Origin: Clarkia xantiana subsp. parviflora
Lineage: Eukaryota > Streptophyta > Magnoliopsida > Myrtales > Onagraceae
Reading direction: 5' to 3'
Assembly (NCBI GenBank): GCA_036873135.1
Contig: JAPTYO010000008.1
Coordinates: 23,785,001 to 23,849,000 of the forward strand
Length of the DNA: 64,000 nucleotides
The notes under the pieces are model-generated. The model had not been told where the DNA came from. It made no database searches and worked only from the letters and a program-made list of their open reading frames with translations. Of this stretch, positions 44,540 through 54,582 are shown in pieces. Within the stretch, counting starts at the first letter, position 1. Each line of letters opens with the position of its first letter. The position numbers were made by a program, and so were the translations under genes.

Positions 44540-45953
44540 GGTACGTACGATAAAAGGGATTAACGTCTTAAGAGGCTATCATGCAAACGGTGAATCTAAC
44601 GGGACAAACCACAATGATCAAATACGACGACACTTAAGGAAAATATTTTCCTAAGGCTTCAAAGGAAACAAAAGGCTACTCCTAAGGACGTTTGGCAATT
44701 CCCATCAACCAACGAACACATCAAGGGAAAAAATTATGCATACCGACCAAAAAGTCTCTACAGAAAGACACGGGGGCAATATGTCCAATCGGGGAATTCT
44801 ACTTCAACTATCCACGGAAGTGAAAAATCGCTTAAGGCATGAACTAACGGAAATAGTAACGACAACCAATCAGCAATTATTCGATATACAAACACCAATA
44901 AGCAGTCCCATATGACAACAACGACAAATAGCTCAAACGAACAACAATACGGCGACATTCGAAATCAAGTCGAAGCTGTCCTGTAAAATCGAATTTCCAG
45001 ATTACCTCAAAACGTGACGAAAAGTATCACAATGGACTCCCCTCGTCGAGACGATTTCGGAAAGGTAAGGACCGCGACGAACAGAGCCCGGGAAGGCGGC
45101 GCGTGGCTTACACGCGCCGGCAGGACGAAACTCACGCGGCGGCGCGTGAGGGCGCGTCTGACCTCTCCTGGTGATTCCGAAGGCGGCGCTGGAATCCTCG
45201 TGACAATCTGAGTCGATTGGTTGTGTCAATTTCTGGAAACAAGTCAAGGATCAAGCACGAAACTTTCGGGATACGTCTAAGCTTTATGACGGTAAAGAAA
45301 CTATGAACACACAAACAATTTCTGGAAATGATGAAGGGATTACCTGCAAAGAAGAAGGAATAATGAATTCCCAAGGTGCTGGAAGAATGATTGGGGATTT
45401 GTGTAATTACATATCCCAAAAGATGCCTTGGTGATAAGGATTAAAGGAGTAACTCATCTACACTCACGCCTAAGCACTTACGGTATACTCCACCCTCTCT
45501 TCTAAATATCTACTCCTACATACGTGATTATTTTGATATTGCACGTATCAAACCCGTCATTCTACGCGTACGTTTCCATATCGCAGATTCATGATTTGAT
45601 AATTGCTAAGTCGTTTTAGAAGTGTACGGATTATATTTCTTGCATCGCGTAATTACGATCTTGCCATAACCGTTACTTGTGCATGCATGTTGATAAAAGC
45701 ATGTTCGCATGATGTATTGCTAATTGCTTATATCCCTAACGGTAACCATACTCGCACGCTACATATATGCATTCTCTATTGCAGTAACCGTGATGACAGG
45801 AAATAAAGTCATTCGGTCGGAAAATCAAAGGACGGACGAAATCAAGATGTCTACGTCCAACCAACGACTAAAACCGAAAGGTTAGCGTCAAGCTCAAATT
45901 GGACACGTATCCTAACTTAAAAATAGAGTCAAGAAAGGTTTTAAACCGTTACT
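44540..45953. other. Putative promoter/leader region of the antisense gene and element 3' region
   Basis: 45060-45175 is a GC-rich block (GGCGGCGCGTG words) unlike the AT-rich surroundings and would lie upstream of the antisense gene. Minus-strand frames here are short and unrecognised. 45420-45950 is ordinary AT-rich sequence up to the purine tract. Confidence 0.4.
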
Positions 45954-45968
45954 TGACTCGGGGGCAAG
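45954..45968 (+). other. Polypurine tract of the Tat-like element
   Basis: TGACTCGGGGGCAAG directly precedes the 3' LTR start TGATGGATAT. GGGGGCAAG-type tracts are usual in Tat elements. Confidence 0.75.
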
Positions 45969-46722
45969 TGATGGATATGTGTCCATTTCGGGTTCGTATT
46001 TACGTTTCGGGCCTCGCAAACACGCCGAAAATCACATCACAACTTGAAAAACGTCTCCCAAGGGGTAAAAATGGTCTGGAAGTGCATTTACGCACATCCG
46101 GACCGGATCTCCGGATTGCCCGCAACCCGAACCTCGCCGAATTGCCCAAATTCGACGAGGTCCGGATTGCACTACGGGAATTGCGCGATTACCGTTTACG
46201 CGATTACCGTTACATGAAGAGAAGTCAAGTTCGCATATTACCAATAATGATGACGGTTACTGCTTGCTTGTTAACCGTCATCAAACCGCTTTAAAACCGG
46301 GTCCGGTCCCAAGGAAACCTATAATAGGAGGCCTTGGCCACCCATTTTCACACATCCTCTCATTTGCCCAACTTTGGTATTTTGAGCTCTGAGTTCTCTC
46401 TAGAAATATTTTCTCTCTCTAGAATTACTCTTTTAGCCCTATAGTGACTTAAGCTTCGGAGAGGGCTCCGCTAGCACCACCCCCCCCCCCCCCTCTCCGT
46501 GCTAGCACCGGTCCTTTGTGCAGGAATCGTCGCCCAGACATCCGGATTTGTGCACAGACCACCGCCTTCTGAGACTCAGACGTCCCCCTGAGACACAACC
46601 GCGCTTTGAGACACAGACCTTTCCGGGAATCAACCGAACACTCGTCAGTGGCACAACCCGAAAACCCGCACAACCATACGAACAGACGCGTCCCCACGAC
46701 CCAGTTCATCCCGGACGCAACA
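45969..46722 (+). repeat. 3' LTR of the Tat-like element
   Basis: 754 bp, matching the 5' LTR except for scattered substitutions (clustered near 46120), a longer C-run at 46480, a one-base TATA deletion and the 25-bp deletion near 46655. Ends GCAACA followed by the GGGCC duplication. Confidence 0.9.
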
Positions 46723-47040
46723 GGGCCGCTTCGAAAGGAATTTTTGAGGGCGCAATTAATTCTTAGAAACGCTTGCAGAACCAGGCGAGTGATCCAGGGC
46801 CTAGGGATCACAGGGCGTGAACCGAACCATGCTAGGAAGTTACCTGTGTGAGTTATGTCGTCATCTACATCGACGACAGTCGGTTCAAGAACATCGCGTC
46901 TACTGACCAGTCAGTAGAGAAGACATGATCTCACAAGGGATATGTTCAAATGGGTTACCCCTACATATCATTTACAGGTATTGACTGTTGAACTCAAAAT
47001 TCGTGTCTAAATTTCCAATTTTCATTCATGTGGGGGATTG
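46723..47040 (+). mobile_element. Right part of the interrupted copia element: 3' non-coding region and purine tract
   Basis: Continues the copia sequence broken at 35932 (GGGCC repeated at the junction). It ends with CATGTGGGGGATTG, a copia purine tract, immediately before the LTR start TGTTAGACAAATTGGG. Confidence 0.75.
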
Positions 47041-47690
47041 TTAGACAAATTGGGCTGAATTTTGTTTAAATTATATTTTAGCTAATTTTTTTTTTGGCTA
47101 ATTTGATTATTTTAGTCAAGCCCACTCAAACCCATTTTTTGTGAATGAAATTGGTAAAACTTTTGTACCACATTGGTTAGCTCTTCTACCTCCTCCCCCT
47201 TTCACCTCCTATAAATATAAGCTTACTCTTCTCCTTCAATACACAAGAAGAAAATGAGATCTTTTCCTTTTGGTTGAGTATCAAATATTTTCGGAATCCA
47301 TATTTTTGGAATCCAAGTTGTATTTTCTCATCCTCTGTTCTTCGTGTTGATGAATTGTAGAGGTCTTCCTAGGTTGTTGTCGACTCATGTCGTTCGACAT
47401 TTCTAGTTATTATTTAGCTGTTGTCGTCGGCTATCCTGTTCTTTGTTTGAGTTCAGGTATGAGTTTGGTTCGGTCGAACGTGTTGCATGCATAACACGAT
47501 TCGATGACACTGTTGAATCCTGGGAGGTGACCGCCCCTTGTATAAAACCCTTTGCATAACCCGAGGGTGGGGAGGGGCGAAATTGCCTTAAGGAGACCGT
47601 GATCAGCACTGGCCTCAGTATAAAAATACGTATTCGTTTTCGTGTTGATTTTACGTATAATTTCGGTGTTGTCTATATCTTGCATGCTAA
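47041..47690 (+). repeat. 3' LTR of the interrupted copia element
   Basis: Begins TGTTAGACAAATTGGGC after the purine tract. TATA box CTATAAATATAAGC near 47211, then a leader with CCCCTTGTATAAAACCCTTTG and GCGAAATTGCCTTAAGGAG. The right boundary is not resolved because no 5' LTR is present for comparison; 47690 is approximate. Confidence 0.6.
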
Positions 47691-49140
47691 TTGGTATAAT
47701 TACTTGTAAGTAGCCGAAATTTGACTAATTATTTTTAGTCCTTAATTTTAGAATATTACATTTTGGTCCTCGAACTTTGTAAAATTGCATATTTACCCTC
47801 AGTATTTTCAACAAAGACATAGAGAATCATATTGCTCGACCTAATTAATTAGAGGTAATTATATTGATGGATATGGGTCAGTCTGTGTAATCTCTTCAGT
47901 CATATTCTCAATTTACTGTCGAAATTACATGCATTATTATTATTCATATCACTTTTTGGAACAAAATTTGCATTTTTTTTTATAATTATTATTACTACTT
48001 ATTAATTATTATTAACATTAAAATTTTTGCAGCTACTGTTTAAAGTTAGTTTTAATCAATACATTTTATTTTTTTACATATATTATGGACACTTACTCTT
48101 TATACGGTTCACTATGTTCAATAAATTCTAGAACAAAAATACAAACTAGTGACAGTCGTATTATATTTGTTATATATGAAAAAAAATATTTGATTTATAA
48201 ATATTTTTACAAGGCCAAAAAAGAAGTATGATTAATTACAAGGAATTATTATGTTGTAACTACATATTAATCTTATTTATTTATTTAAATTTAATTTTTA
48301 ATATATTTTTTATTTATTGACCGGTCCATATATCTCACATTTCCCTTATTCTTATTTCTAATAAAAAAAAGAACAAAAACATATATTAATATAATCCTTC
48401 CAAAACAATATATATAAAACAAAGCTTTCATTAATGCTCTCGGCCAACCCTTGCATGGGGTAGTTTGATGCACCGTGATATTTTGCAATGGTGTTAGTTT
48501 GTGCTAATCAAATATTGACGGAGCGTCTTTGGCCAAAAAATATATGTTGGAGCGTGTGTATATAGAATAGACGAAGTCAGAAATCTTGAATTGAATTAGA
48601 GACAAATAATTAATGTAAAAAAGTTTTAGGGATGAATTTAAAAATTTAAAAGATTAAGTTGGATTTTTTTAATTTATATTTTTTCAATTTAAAATTACAT
48701 GCTATGTAAAATTGCATATGCCGATGTATGTGTATCTAGTCTAGCCCTCTAGGGTACATTTAACAACATTACAGAAAAATACATATATATCGGCATATGC
48801 AAATGCATAATTAATTTTGGACTACTTTGTAGATTTTTTTTTTATATTTAATTAATTTGTCGTAAGGTGTTATAGAGAAGTATTATAAGGACATCACCAA
48901 CTAAGATGCAGCATATTTGCTTGATTCCGTAGATATCATTGTTTCTCAAATGCCCTTTGGCTCCTCAGAGAGGACGTGGCCTAGCAATTTGCAAGGAAGG
49001 CGAGTAAATATTAGAGCTTTCCAACTCTTATCAGACCACCGAATCTAAAAGGCACATGGTCATATAATGTTGTCATAGAATTGTCATTTTTTAAGTTATT
49101 ATACCAAAAGTTATTATTATTATTACTGCATTACCTCGGA
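47691..49140. other. Intergenic AT-rich DNA
   Basis: No gene. A short inverted repeat pairs GCATATGCCGATGTATGTGT (48705) with the complementary words near 48785-48808. 48945-49030 shares the CCTTTGGCTC..AGCTTTCCAACT pattern with 27300-27365. Confidence 0.35.
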
Positions 49141-49189
49141 GTCGGAGTTATAGCACGTCGTGTCTCTCACAAGGCTGTAAAGAAATTAT

Positions 49190-50100
49190 TGGAAGGAACC
49201 TTGTCAACTTATGGCAAGTATGTGGTGTCCCTTGAGCCAATAAAATTGTAACATGTGTGAATGTGTCACTTTCCGCCACTTGTCTAATATGTATTGGTCA
49301 AAGGTACACCATAAATTTGACATGTGTTGACACGGACCCATCTAATAATCTCAAGGCTGTAGGGTCCATGTGGCAAATTTTGATAGGAGAAAAATAAAAA
49401 ATTGTTGTTTAACATGTGCCAACGTCTAGTAAGAAAGTGACATGTGTCCCTACTTCCTCATCACTTTTGCTCAAAAGTTATATAGAGACACGTGTTACTT
49501 TGTTACCAGACAAAATGCCACCGGTTATCCTCCAGGTATTAACACCGAGTTAAGCAATAAATTCTCAAGAAAAATGGTCATGACCGCGGAAAAAAACTTT
49601 AATAGCACAGTGCCACCACCTGGTGGTACCATGCCAGTAAAAAAAGCGATGTAACTAATAAATTTGAAAAATTATTATACGGTCGAATTTATCACATGAC
49701 ATATCTCTCACACTAATGAATTTGTGCCACTTGGCAAGTGAGAGTGTGAAAAGATTCATTAGGAGAAATTCTCCCTACCTCGGTGGTAACAAGTGTCCTA
49801 GACTTGATGCCCCTCACCTATCAGAACATGACAAGTGTCAATAAGGACAAAAGTAGGAAATATACAATAACATGTGTCGTATTCTGATAAGCCCGCGAGG
49901 CAACAACTGTAGGACACCTATTGCCACCGAATTTCTCATTCAATAGTGTGAAGGGTAGCATGTCAGTAAAATAAATTTTCGTCAGTTTTTGTTACACATG
50001 GCAAATTTTGGTAGGATCAGACAAGTCAGCATCCACCTAGACAAAATGACATGAGTACTCACGAGTCCCTTACACTTCCCAACAGCCATGCACGCACTTT
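49190..50100. repeat. Region rich in ACATGTG / ACACGTG-like words
   Basis: Words such as AACATGTGTG (49250), ACATGTGTTGACA (49320), CATGTGGCAAATTTTG (49369), ACATGTGCCAAC (49411), ACATGTGTCC (49441), ACACGTGTTAC (49488), ACAAGTGTCC (49790), ACAAGTGTCAA (49831), ACATGTGTCG (49872) and ACACATGGCAAATTTTGG (49994) recur every 30-90 bp. CAAATTTTGGTAGG accompanies several, and a related ACACGTGGCAGATTTTGGTGG lies at 61075. Probably a decayed dispersed repeat; the words are also E-box/G-box-like and lie upstream of the small gene at 50376. Confidence 0.5.
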
Positions 50101-50238
50101 CCAAAAAATTACATTCATCTCTACAAACTTTGTGTGTAGCCGTTTAATTAGTAGACGAATATAACTTTCGTCAGGGAACATCGCATTTCTATTCTAGTAG
50201 TGAACTGAACACTCTTTTATGCTTTCCATCTCGCTCGC

Positions 50239-50247
50239 TATATATAT
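50239..50247 (+). promoter_or_regulatory. TATA box of the small peptide gene
   Basis: TATATATA in CGCTATATATATAGAGCC, about 30 bp before an AC/CT-rich leader (50265 on) and about 135 bp before the ATG at 50376. Good position and composition for a plant core promoter. Confidence 0.55.
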
Positions 50248-50375
50248 AGAGCCAACTCCGCCATTCTCAAACTCAACAAAACCCTAACAATCAATTAGTA
50301 GCTTCAATAACTAAGAAGCCTCATATTCAGTCTCCAACTACGTACTTTCATAACCTAGCTAGCAAAACCCATAAT

Positions 50376-50495
50376 ATGTCTCCCATCTCCAAGGCCGATG
50401 TTGTTCCGTGGTACAACAGACATGCTCCTGCAGCTTCAATGGAAGGTGATGACGATGGCGATGATGATGGTTACGATTATGCTCCGGCAGCATGA
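50376..50495 (+). CDS. Possible small acidic peptide gene, 39 residues
   Basis: ATG at 50376 to TGA at 50493-50495. The product starts MSPISKADVVPWYNRHAPAA and ends with an Asp/Gly-rich acidic tail and YDYAPAA. No signal peptide, membrane segment or known motif. A TATA box at 50239 and an AC-rich leader give it promoter-like context, and codon content differs from the AT-rich flanks. I do not recognise the family. It could be the remaining 5' end of a longer gene truncated by the Helitron that begins 215 bp downstream, or a real microprotein. No intron is needed. Confidence 0.45.
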   Translation: MSPISKADVVPWYNRHAPAASMEGDDDGDDDGYDYAPAA

Positions 50496-50710
50496 ATAGT
50501 AATAATATATGTTGCATGAGGGTCTGTAATAGTTACTTATTAAGCAGAGTTTTAAAGCATATGCGGTGGCCATGGCCCATGTGTGCTGTTTATCATTAGA
50601 GATGTCGTCGTCATCATGCATTATTTGTCATCACTAACTAGGATAAGAATTATAGTCGTTGATCTAGTTATTATTATGTTCTAAACTAAGCAATGACAAA
50701 TATATATATA

Positions 50711-51838
50711 CTAGTTATTAACGCGTGCAACGCACGCGCATCGATTATTTAAATTTCAAGATATATAATCTATCTTAAGTTTACTAATATTTATAATTAA
50801 TCAAAGTAAAATATGGGCAAGTTAATTCGTTGTGAGAAACGATTCTATGTGATAGAGAAGAGCGACATAACGTAATTCAAAACATGAGAAAGAGAAGGGG
50901 ATAATTAAGTAAAAAATTAACTAATGTCTTCAGTTACGGTACTAAGTTAGTCTTATAGTTAGATATATAAAGGAGTTGGGGCGAGCATTACGTTAGTCAT
51001 TAACGGCTCAATTGTATCTAACTCATCAACTTGAGGTGTCAAGAATGTAAACTTGTTGTTAACTACTTAGAGTCATCAATTGACAAATTTGACCTATACA
51101 AACGTAATTATATACAATATCACAATACCAACAAAATTTGATTTAACAATAAAGATAAAATTAAATCACAAAAATATAAAGTTTAGAGTTGAATTTACAA
51201 AAATATTTAGTTAACATTAATTAGGTTGTACACAATGTGATTGATTAACAAATAGAAGAACTAAATTAATAGTTTGTGTTCATAAATATTGGACGATGAG
51301 TAAAATGTTATTTGTACGAGGTCAAACTTCAAGAATCACATTTCACCCATATTTTGACTTGTTATATACATAATTTGGTAAGTGGCTGATCTATGTGATA
51401 GAAAAATCCCAATAGGCGGAACATATATCACTTGATCTATATAATTCGTTGAATAATTTTTTTTACATGTATCCGAAATTTGAACGGAATGAGTATGATA
51501 GGGCTGACTTAAATTGATATGAATATTGAATTGTAAGTTAATTATAATTACTATGACATGCCGACTAAGCGACCTTAAAAAAAAAATTTAAATAATGATT
51601 TAGTAATAATATTAAAGATAAATAAATGTTATTATTAATTTTATAAAATATAGGAATTAAATATAATATATTTTTTATTAATAAAATGAAAAGGTGCCAA
51701 AGATGTCTATTGGGGGTGAGGACCCAACACAAATTATATATTGGTATATAGATATATTTTTTATTAATAAAATGAAAAGGTGCCAAAGATGTCTATTGGG
51801 GGTGAGGACCCAACACAAATTATATATTGGTATATAGA
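50711..51838 (-). mobile_element. Probable non-autonomous Helitron
   Basis: On the minus strand the 3' end is a perfect 7-bp-stem hairpin (CGCGTGC-GTT-GCACGCG) followed by TTAATAACTAG|T. The 5' end is A|TCTATATACCAATATATAA at 51838. No inverted repeats or target duplication, as expected of Helitrons. 1.13 kb, non-coding. The 5' terminal 86 bp are tandemly duplicated (51669-51840). Confidence 0.6.
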
Positions 51839-51840
51839 TA
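51669..51840. repeat. 86-bp perfect or near-perfect tandem duplication
   Basis: TTTTTTATTAATAAAATGAA...GGTGCCAAAGATGTCTATTG...GGTATATAGATATA occurs at 51671 and again 86 bp later at 51757 with no obvious difference. It comprises the Helitron 5' terminus. A related GTGTCCTCACCCCCAAATGAC lies at 59520. Confidence 0.85.
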
Positions 51841-52730
51841 TATATTGGTTTAAGAGAACCATCTGCATGATAAGCTTATGTTTTAAATTCACAAAATTAT
51901 TTATTTGTTAGTGTTTTTTTTCCAGTAAATCATAAAGAACTATTTTTTGCAGATTAATTAACTTTTTTAATTAATTAGCATCAAAACCAATAATAATAGA
52001 TTTTGTAATAGTATGTCTAATTTTTTTTTTCCAATACGTAAAATATTAGCATAAAAGGACTCGGTTGAAAATTTTAACCGGATCAAGAATTCCATCGCTG
52101 AAGATATAATTTCTTATAGTGTTAAGTGTTGGTTCCTCTGTTGATGAAAGATAATTTTAGCAGCAGACTATATCTTACTACAAAATGGTGTTTTCAACAA
52201 CGACTACTTAACTCCACTATAAGGATATCAAAGTGGCGAGACGCTTTTAGTAACGGACCTTATCTCGCCACAAAATGCATCTTTTATAAATGAAATATGG
52301 CCGCCACATTAAAGGGGCTTAAGTGGCAGTTTTCTCCACTACCGGAAAGTAAATTTTGTATTGTCACAAGGTGCAAAATGAATTTTTTTAGAAGCGACAA
52401 TAAGCCTGCCAATGTAAAAAGGCACACGTGGCAGTTTCCTCCAAAGATTATTTTAGCAGCTTCTAATTGCTCGACATAAAATCATATTTTTAGCCACGGA
52501 ACACTGTTTGAGGCTAAAATGGAATTTTTGGGGCAATATTTTACAATCACTAAATTTTATTCTTTTTGTCGCCACTAATGAGCTCTCTCAGTGTCAGTTT
52601 TTTTTCCAAATATATATATACACCTATTAGTGACAACATGCATTACAGCTACTAAAAGAGATATTTAATAGCAAATTTAGTCGCGGAAAAAAGGTTTGTT
52701 GTTGTAGATGCGATTACTTGTAGTGCATGT
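51841..52730. other. Possible CACTA-type remnant with GTGGCNGTTTTCTCC-like internal repeats
   Basis: No gene. The right edge GATTACTTGTAGTG (52717-52730) reads on the minus strand as CACTACAAGTAATC, a CACTA-type terminus. Inside, GGCGAGACGC/TCTCGCCAC and two GTGGCAGTTT(C/T)CTCCA words (52322, 52429) look like subterminal repeats. A convincing left terminus and 3-bp duplication were not found. Confidence 0.3.
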
Positions 52731-52951
52731 ATTATAAATTGGCACGGACGTAAGCACTTGATTTTGGTCCACCTGCAGCATGCAGATAGCATATTCATAA
52801 TGATTACATGTCTAGGGCTAATGAGGAAATTGTCAAACTTGGAAAAAAAATTCAAAATATACACCAGCGCATATTAATATATAGTAAATCAATAAATTTT
52901 ATGAAATATATTCAAAATATTATGATATATTTTCTGTATATTTAAAGTATA

Positions 52952-52990
52952 CTAGGTTTATACGCACGCTTTGCGCACGTATCGTGTTAT
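52952..52990 (-). other. Helitron-like 3' terminus
   Basis: Minus strand GTGCGCAAAGCGTGC hairpin-like sequence followed by GTATAAACCTAG|T, matching the style of the ends at 50711 and 27283. The partner 5' end was not found to the right. Confidence 0.4.
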
Positions 52991-53727
52991 GTAAATATGG
53001 TACTATTTAAAAAAAGAAAACTGTTATTAGAGATGGGAATTAAGATTATTTTATGCTTTCATATGGTGCTGGCCCTATGCGGCGCGCAAGGTGGCTACAA
53101 ACCATAACCTTTTAGATTAATTAAGATAAAATATTAAAGTACGATGATTCATTGAGTTGAAGAACTATAGAAATCTCTGCATACATGTAGCCCTCAAAGT
53201 GAAATCACTATCATATTTCCGAGCGAACAAATGAGAAAGAGAAAGAAATGGTGAATAAGTTTCAAACTTTTTGTTTTCACATTCATTATACGCAGTCTAT
53301 TGAAGTTGAGGGCAGATTCTCTTTTACCCTCTATTTGTGCAGGATCCATGTCGTCATCACCATAAAGTAAATGAACTATGTTTCTGTTGTGTGGCTTACC
53401 GCGTCATACTGAAAAAACAAGTATTCCAAAGCTTTCATAAGCTTTCGAGATATGTAAATTGTATCAATTGTTTTCACCTGCTTGGTTCCAATTCATTGAT
53501 AATTAAAACCTCTCAAATCTTTATAATTTTAGCTAATAATATGATATTCACATAGGGAAAATGAGATATAAAAATTATTATTATTTTAAAAAAGAATTTA
53601 TTATCCACAACCGCAACCCAACATGAGTGATTTACCCAAAAAAAAAAACCCAACATGAGTGCACAAATTTGAAATGAATCATAAAAAAGAACACACGTAC
53701 TTACTACTGTATCCAGAAGACCTCTAC
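52991..53727. other. Intergenic DNA
   Basis: AT-rich, no supported gene. It may belong partly to the Helitron whose 3' end is at 52952. Confidence 0.35.
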
Positions 53728-53736
53728 GTCCTTCTA

Positions 53737-54269
53737 GGGTTAATAACTAAACAAATGTCCAAAGTTTACCCTATGTTAAAATTAGGTGTCTGAAGTTTGA
53801 AATGTTAAAATGAACTGTCTCAAGTTTCATTTTTGTTGAAATTTGGTGTCTCTGTGCGTCTTTTTATCTCCATTCAATCATTTTCATCAACCCACCAAGA
53901 CACTCACAATCCATCACTATTTACTTTTCACAAAATCGTCAAATTTCACCTAAAAATTGAACATTAAAAAAAAAAGTTTCTAGAAGTGTGGTGTGGAGCC
54001 ATTTTCCAAGGACAATAGAGCGAGATTTACTTGCCCGGATGTGACAACTTTTTAGGTGACGGTCCCGGCAAGATGACGAGAAGGGAGTGTATATGAGAGC
54101 TCGAATTTGACAGACGGTTTCGTCGAAATTGACTTCTCTAAAGTAATCACACCGAGACACCAAATTTCAACAAAAATGAAACTTAGGACAGTCCATTTTA
54201 ACATTTCAATTTTCAGACACCTAATTTTAACATATGGTAAATCTTGGACATTTTTTTAGTTATTAACCC
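53737..54269. mobile_element. Mutator-like non-autonomous element with perfect 9-bp TSD
   Basis: 533 bp, ends GGGTTAATAACTAAA and its complement, perfect duplication GTCCTTCTA at 53728-53736 and 54270-54278. Inverted arms of about 120 bp with TTAAAATTAGGTGTCTGAA and GTTGAAATTTGGTGTCTC words. Non-coding middle. Same style as 24304-25113. Confidence 0.9.
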
Positions 54270-54278
54270 GTCCTTCTA

Positions 54279-54582
54279 TTGTGTGGAAGAAAATCTAATA
54301 GAAGGAAAATCTGGTTGCGGTCATGCTCTAAATTATTTTGCAACAAACCATTTAGCCTGCATAAGTAACAATTCATTTAAGTGATTCCAAGATTATAAAA
54401 ATAAGCTGAAATAAAAAATCATATATAAGTAGAAAAATAACAGAGATTCGAAATTCATATCAAACTTCTATGAATGCCATTACATTGCAGAATCCAGAGT
54501 ACTTACGTCACATGCTTTTGATTTTCTTGGAAAATGAGGAAGACTCCGGAAAATGAAACCATTAGGTGTACGTGTAAGCATG
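54279..54582. other. Intergenic spacer
   Basis: AT-rich sequence with no gene. Ends with GTGTAAGCATGTGTAAGCAT, a short duplication of the first bases of the next LTR. Confidence 0.4.

Larger units (their letters stand above)
35933..46722 (+). mobile_element. Non-autonomous Tat-like Ty3/gypsy element with two Gag modules and an antisense gene
   Basis: 10,790 bp with LTRs at 35933-36716 and 45969-46722, perfect 5-bp target duplication GGGCC (35928-35932, 46723-46727), primer site at 36717 and purine tract before the 3' LTR. Sense coding: Gag (36810-about 38620), protease (to 39229) and a second Gag-like segment (to 39898). No reverse transcriptase, RNase H or integrase lies between 39898 and 45969. 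The opposite strand carries a multi-exon gene (44326-41971). Arrays of 66 bp (40857-41186) and 19 bp (44405-44537) lie between. LTR similarity is high apart from a 25-bp deletion in the 3' copy, so the insertion is recent. It resembles TR-GAG or Retand-type members of the Tat lineage and must use pol from elsewhere. Confidence 0.85.

Noticed and set aside
51841..52730. Complete CACTA element
   Set aside because: One end looks right, but no left CACTA terminus and no 3-bp duplication could be found.
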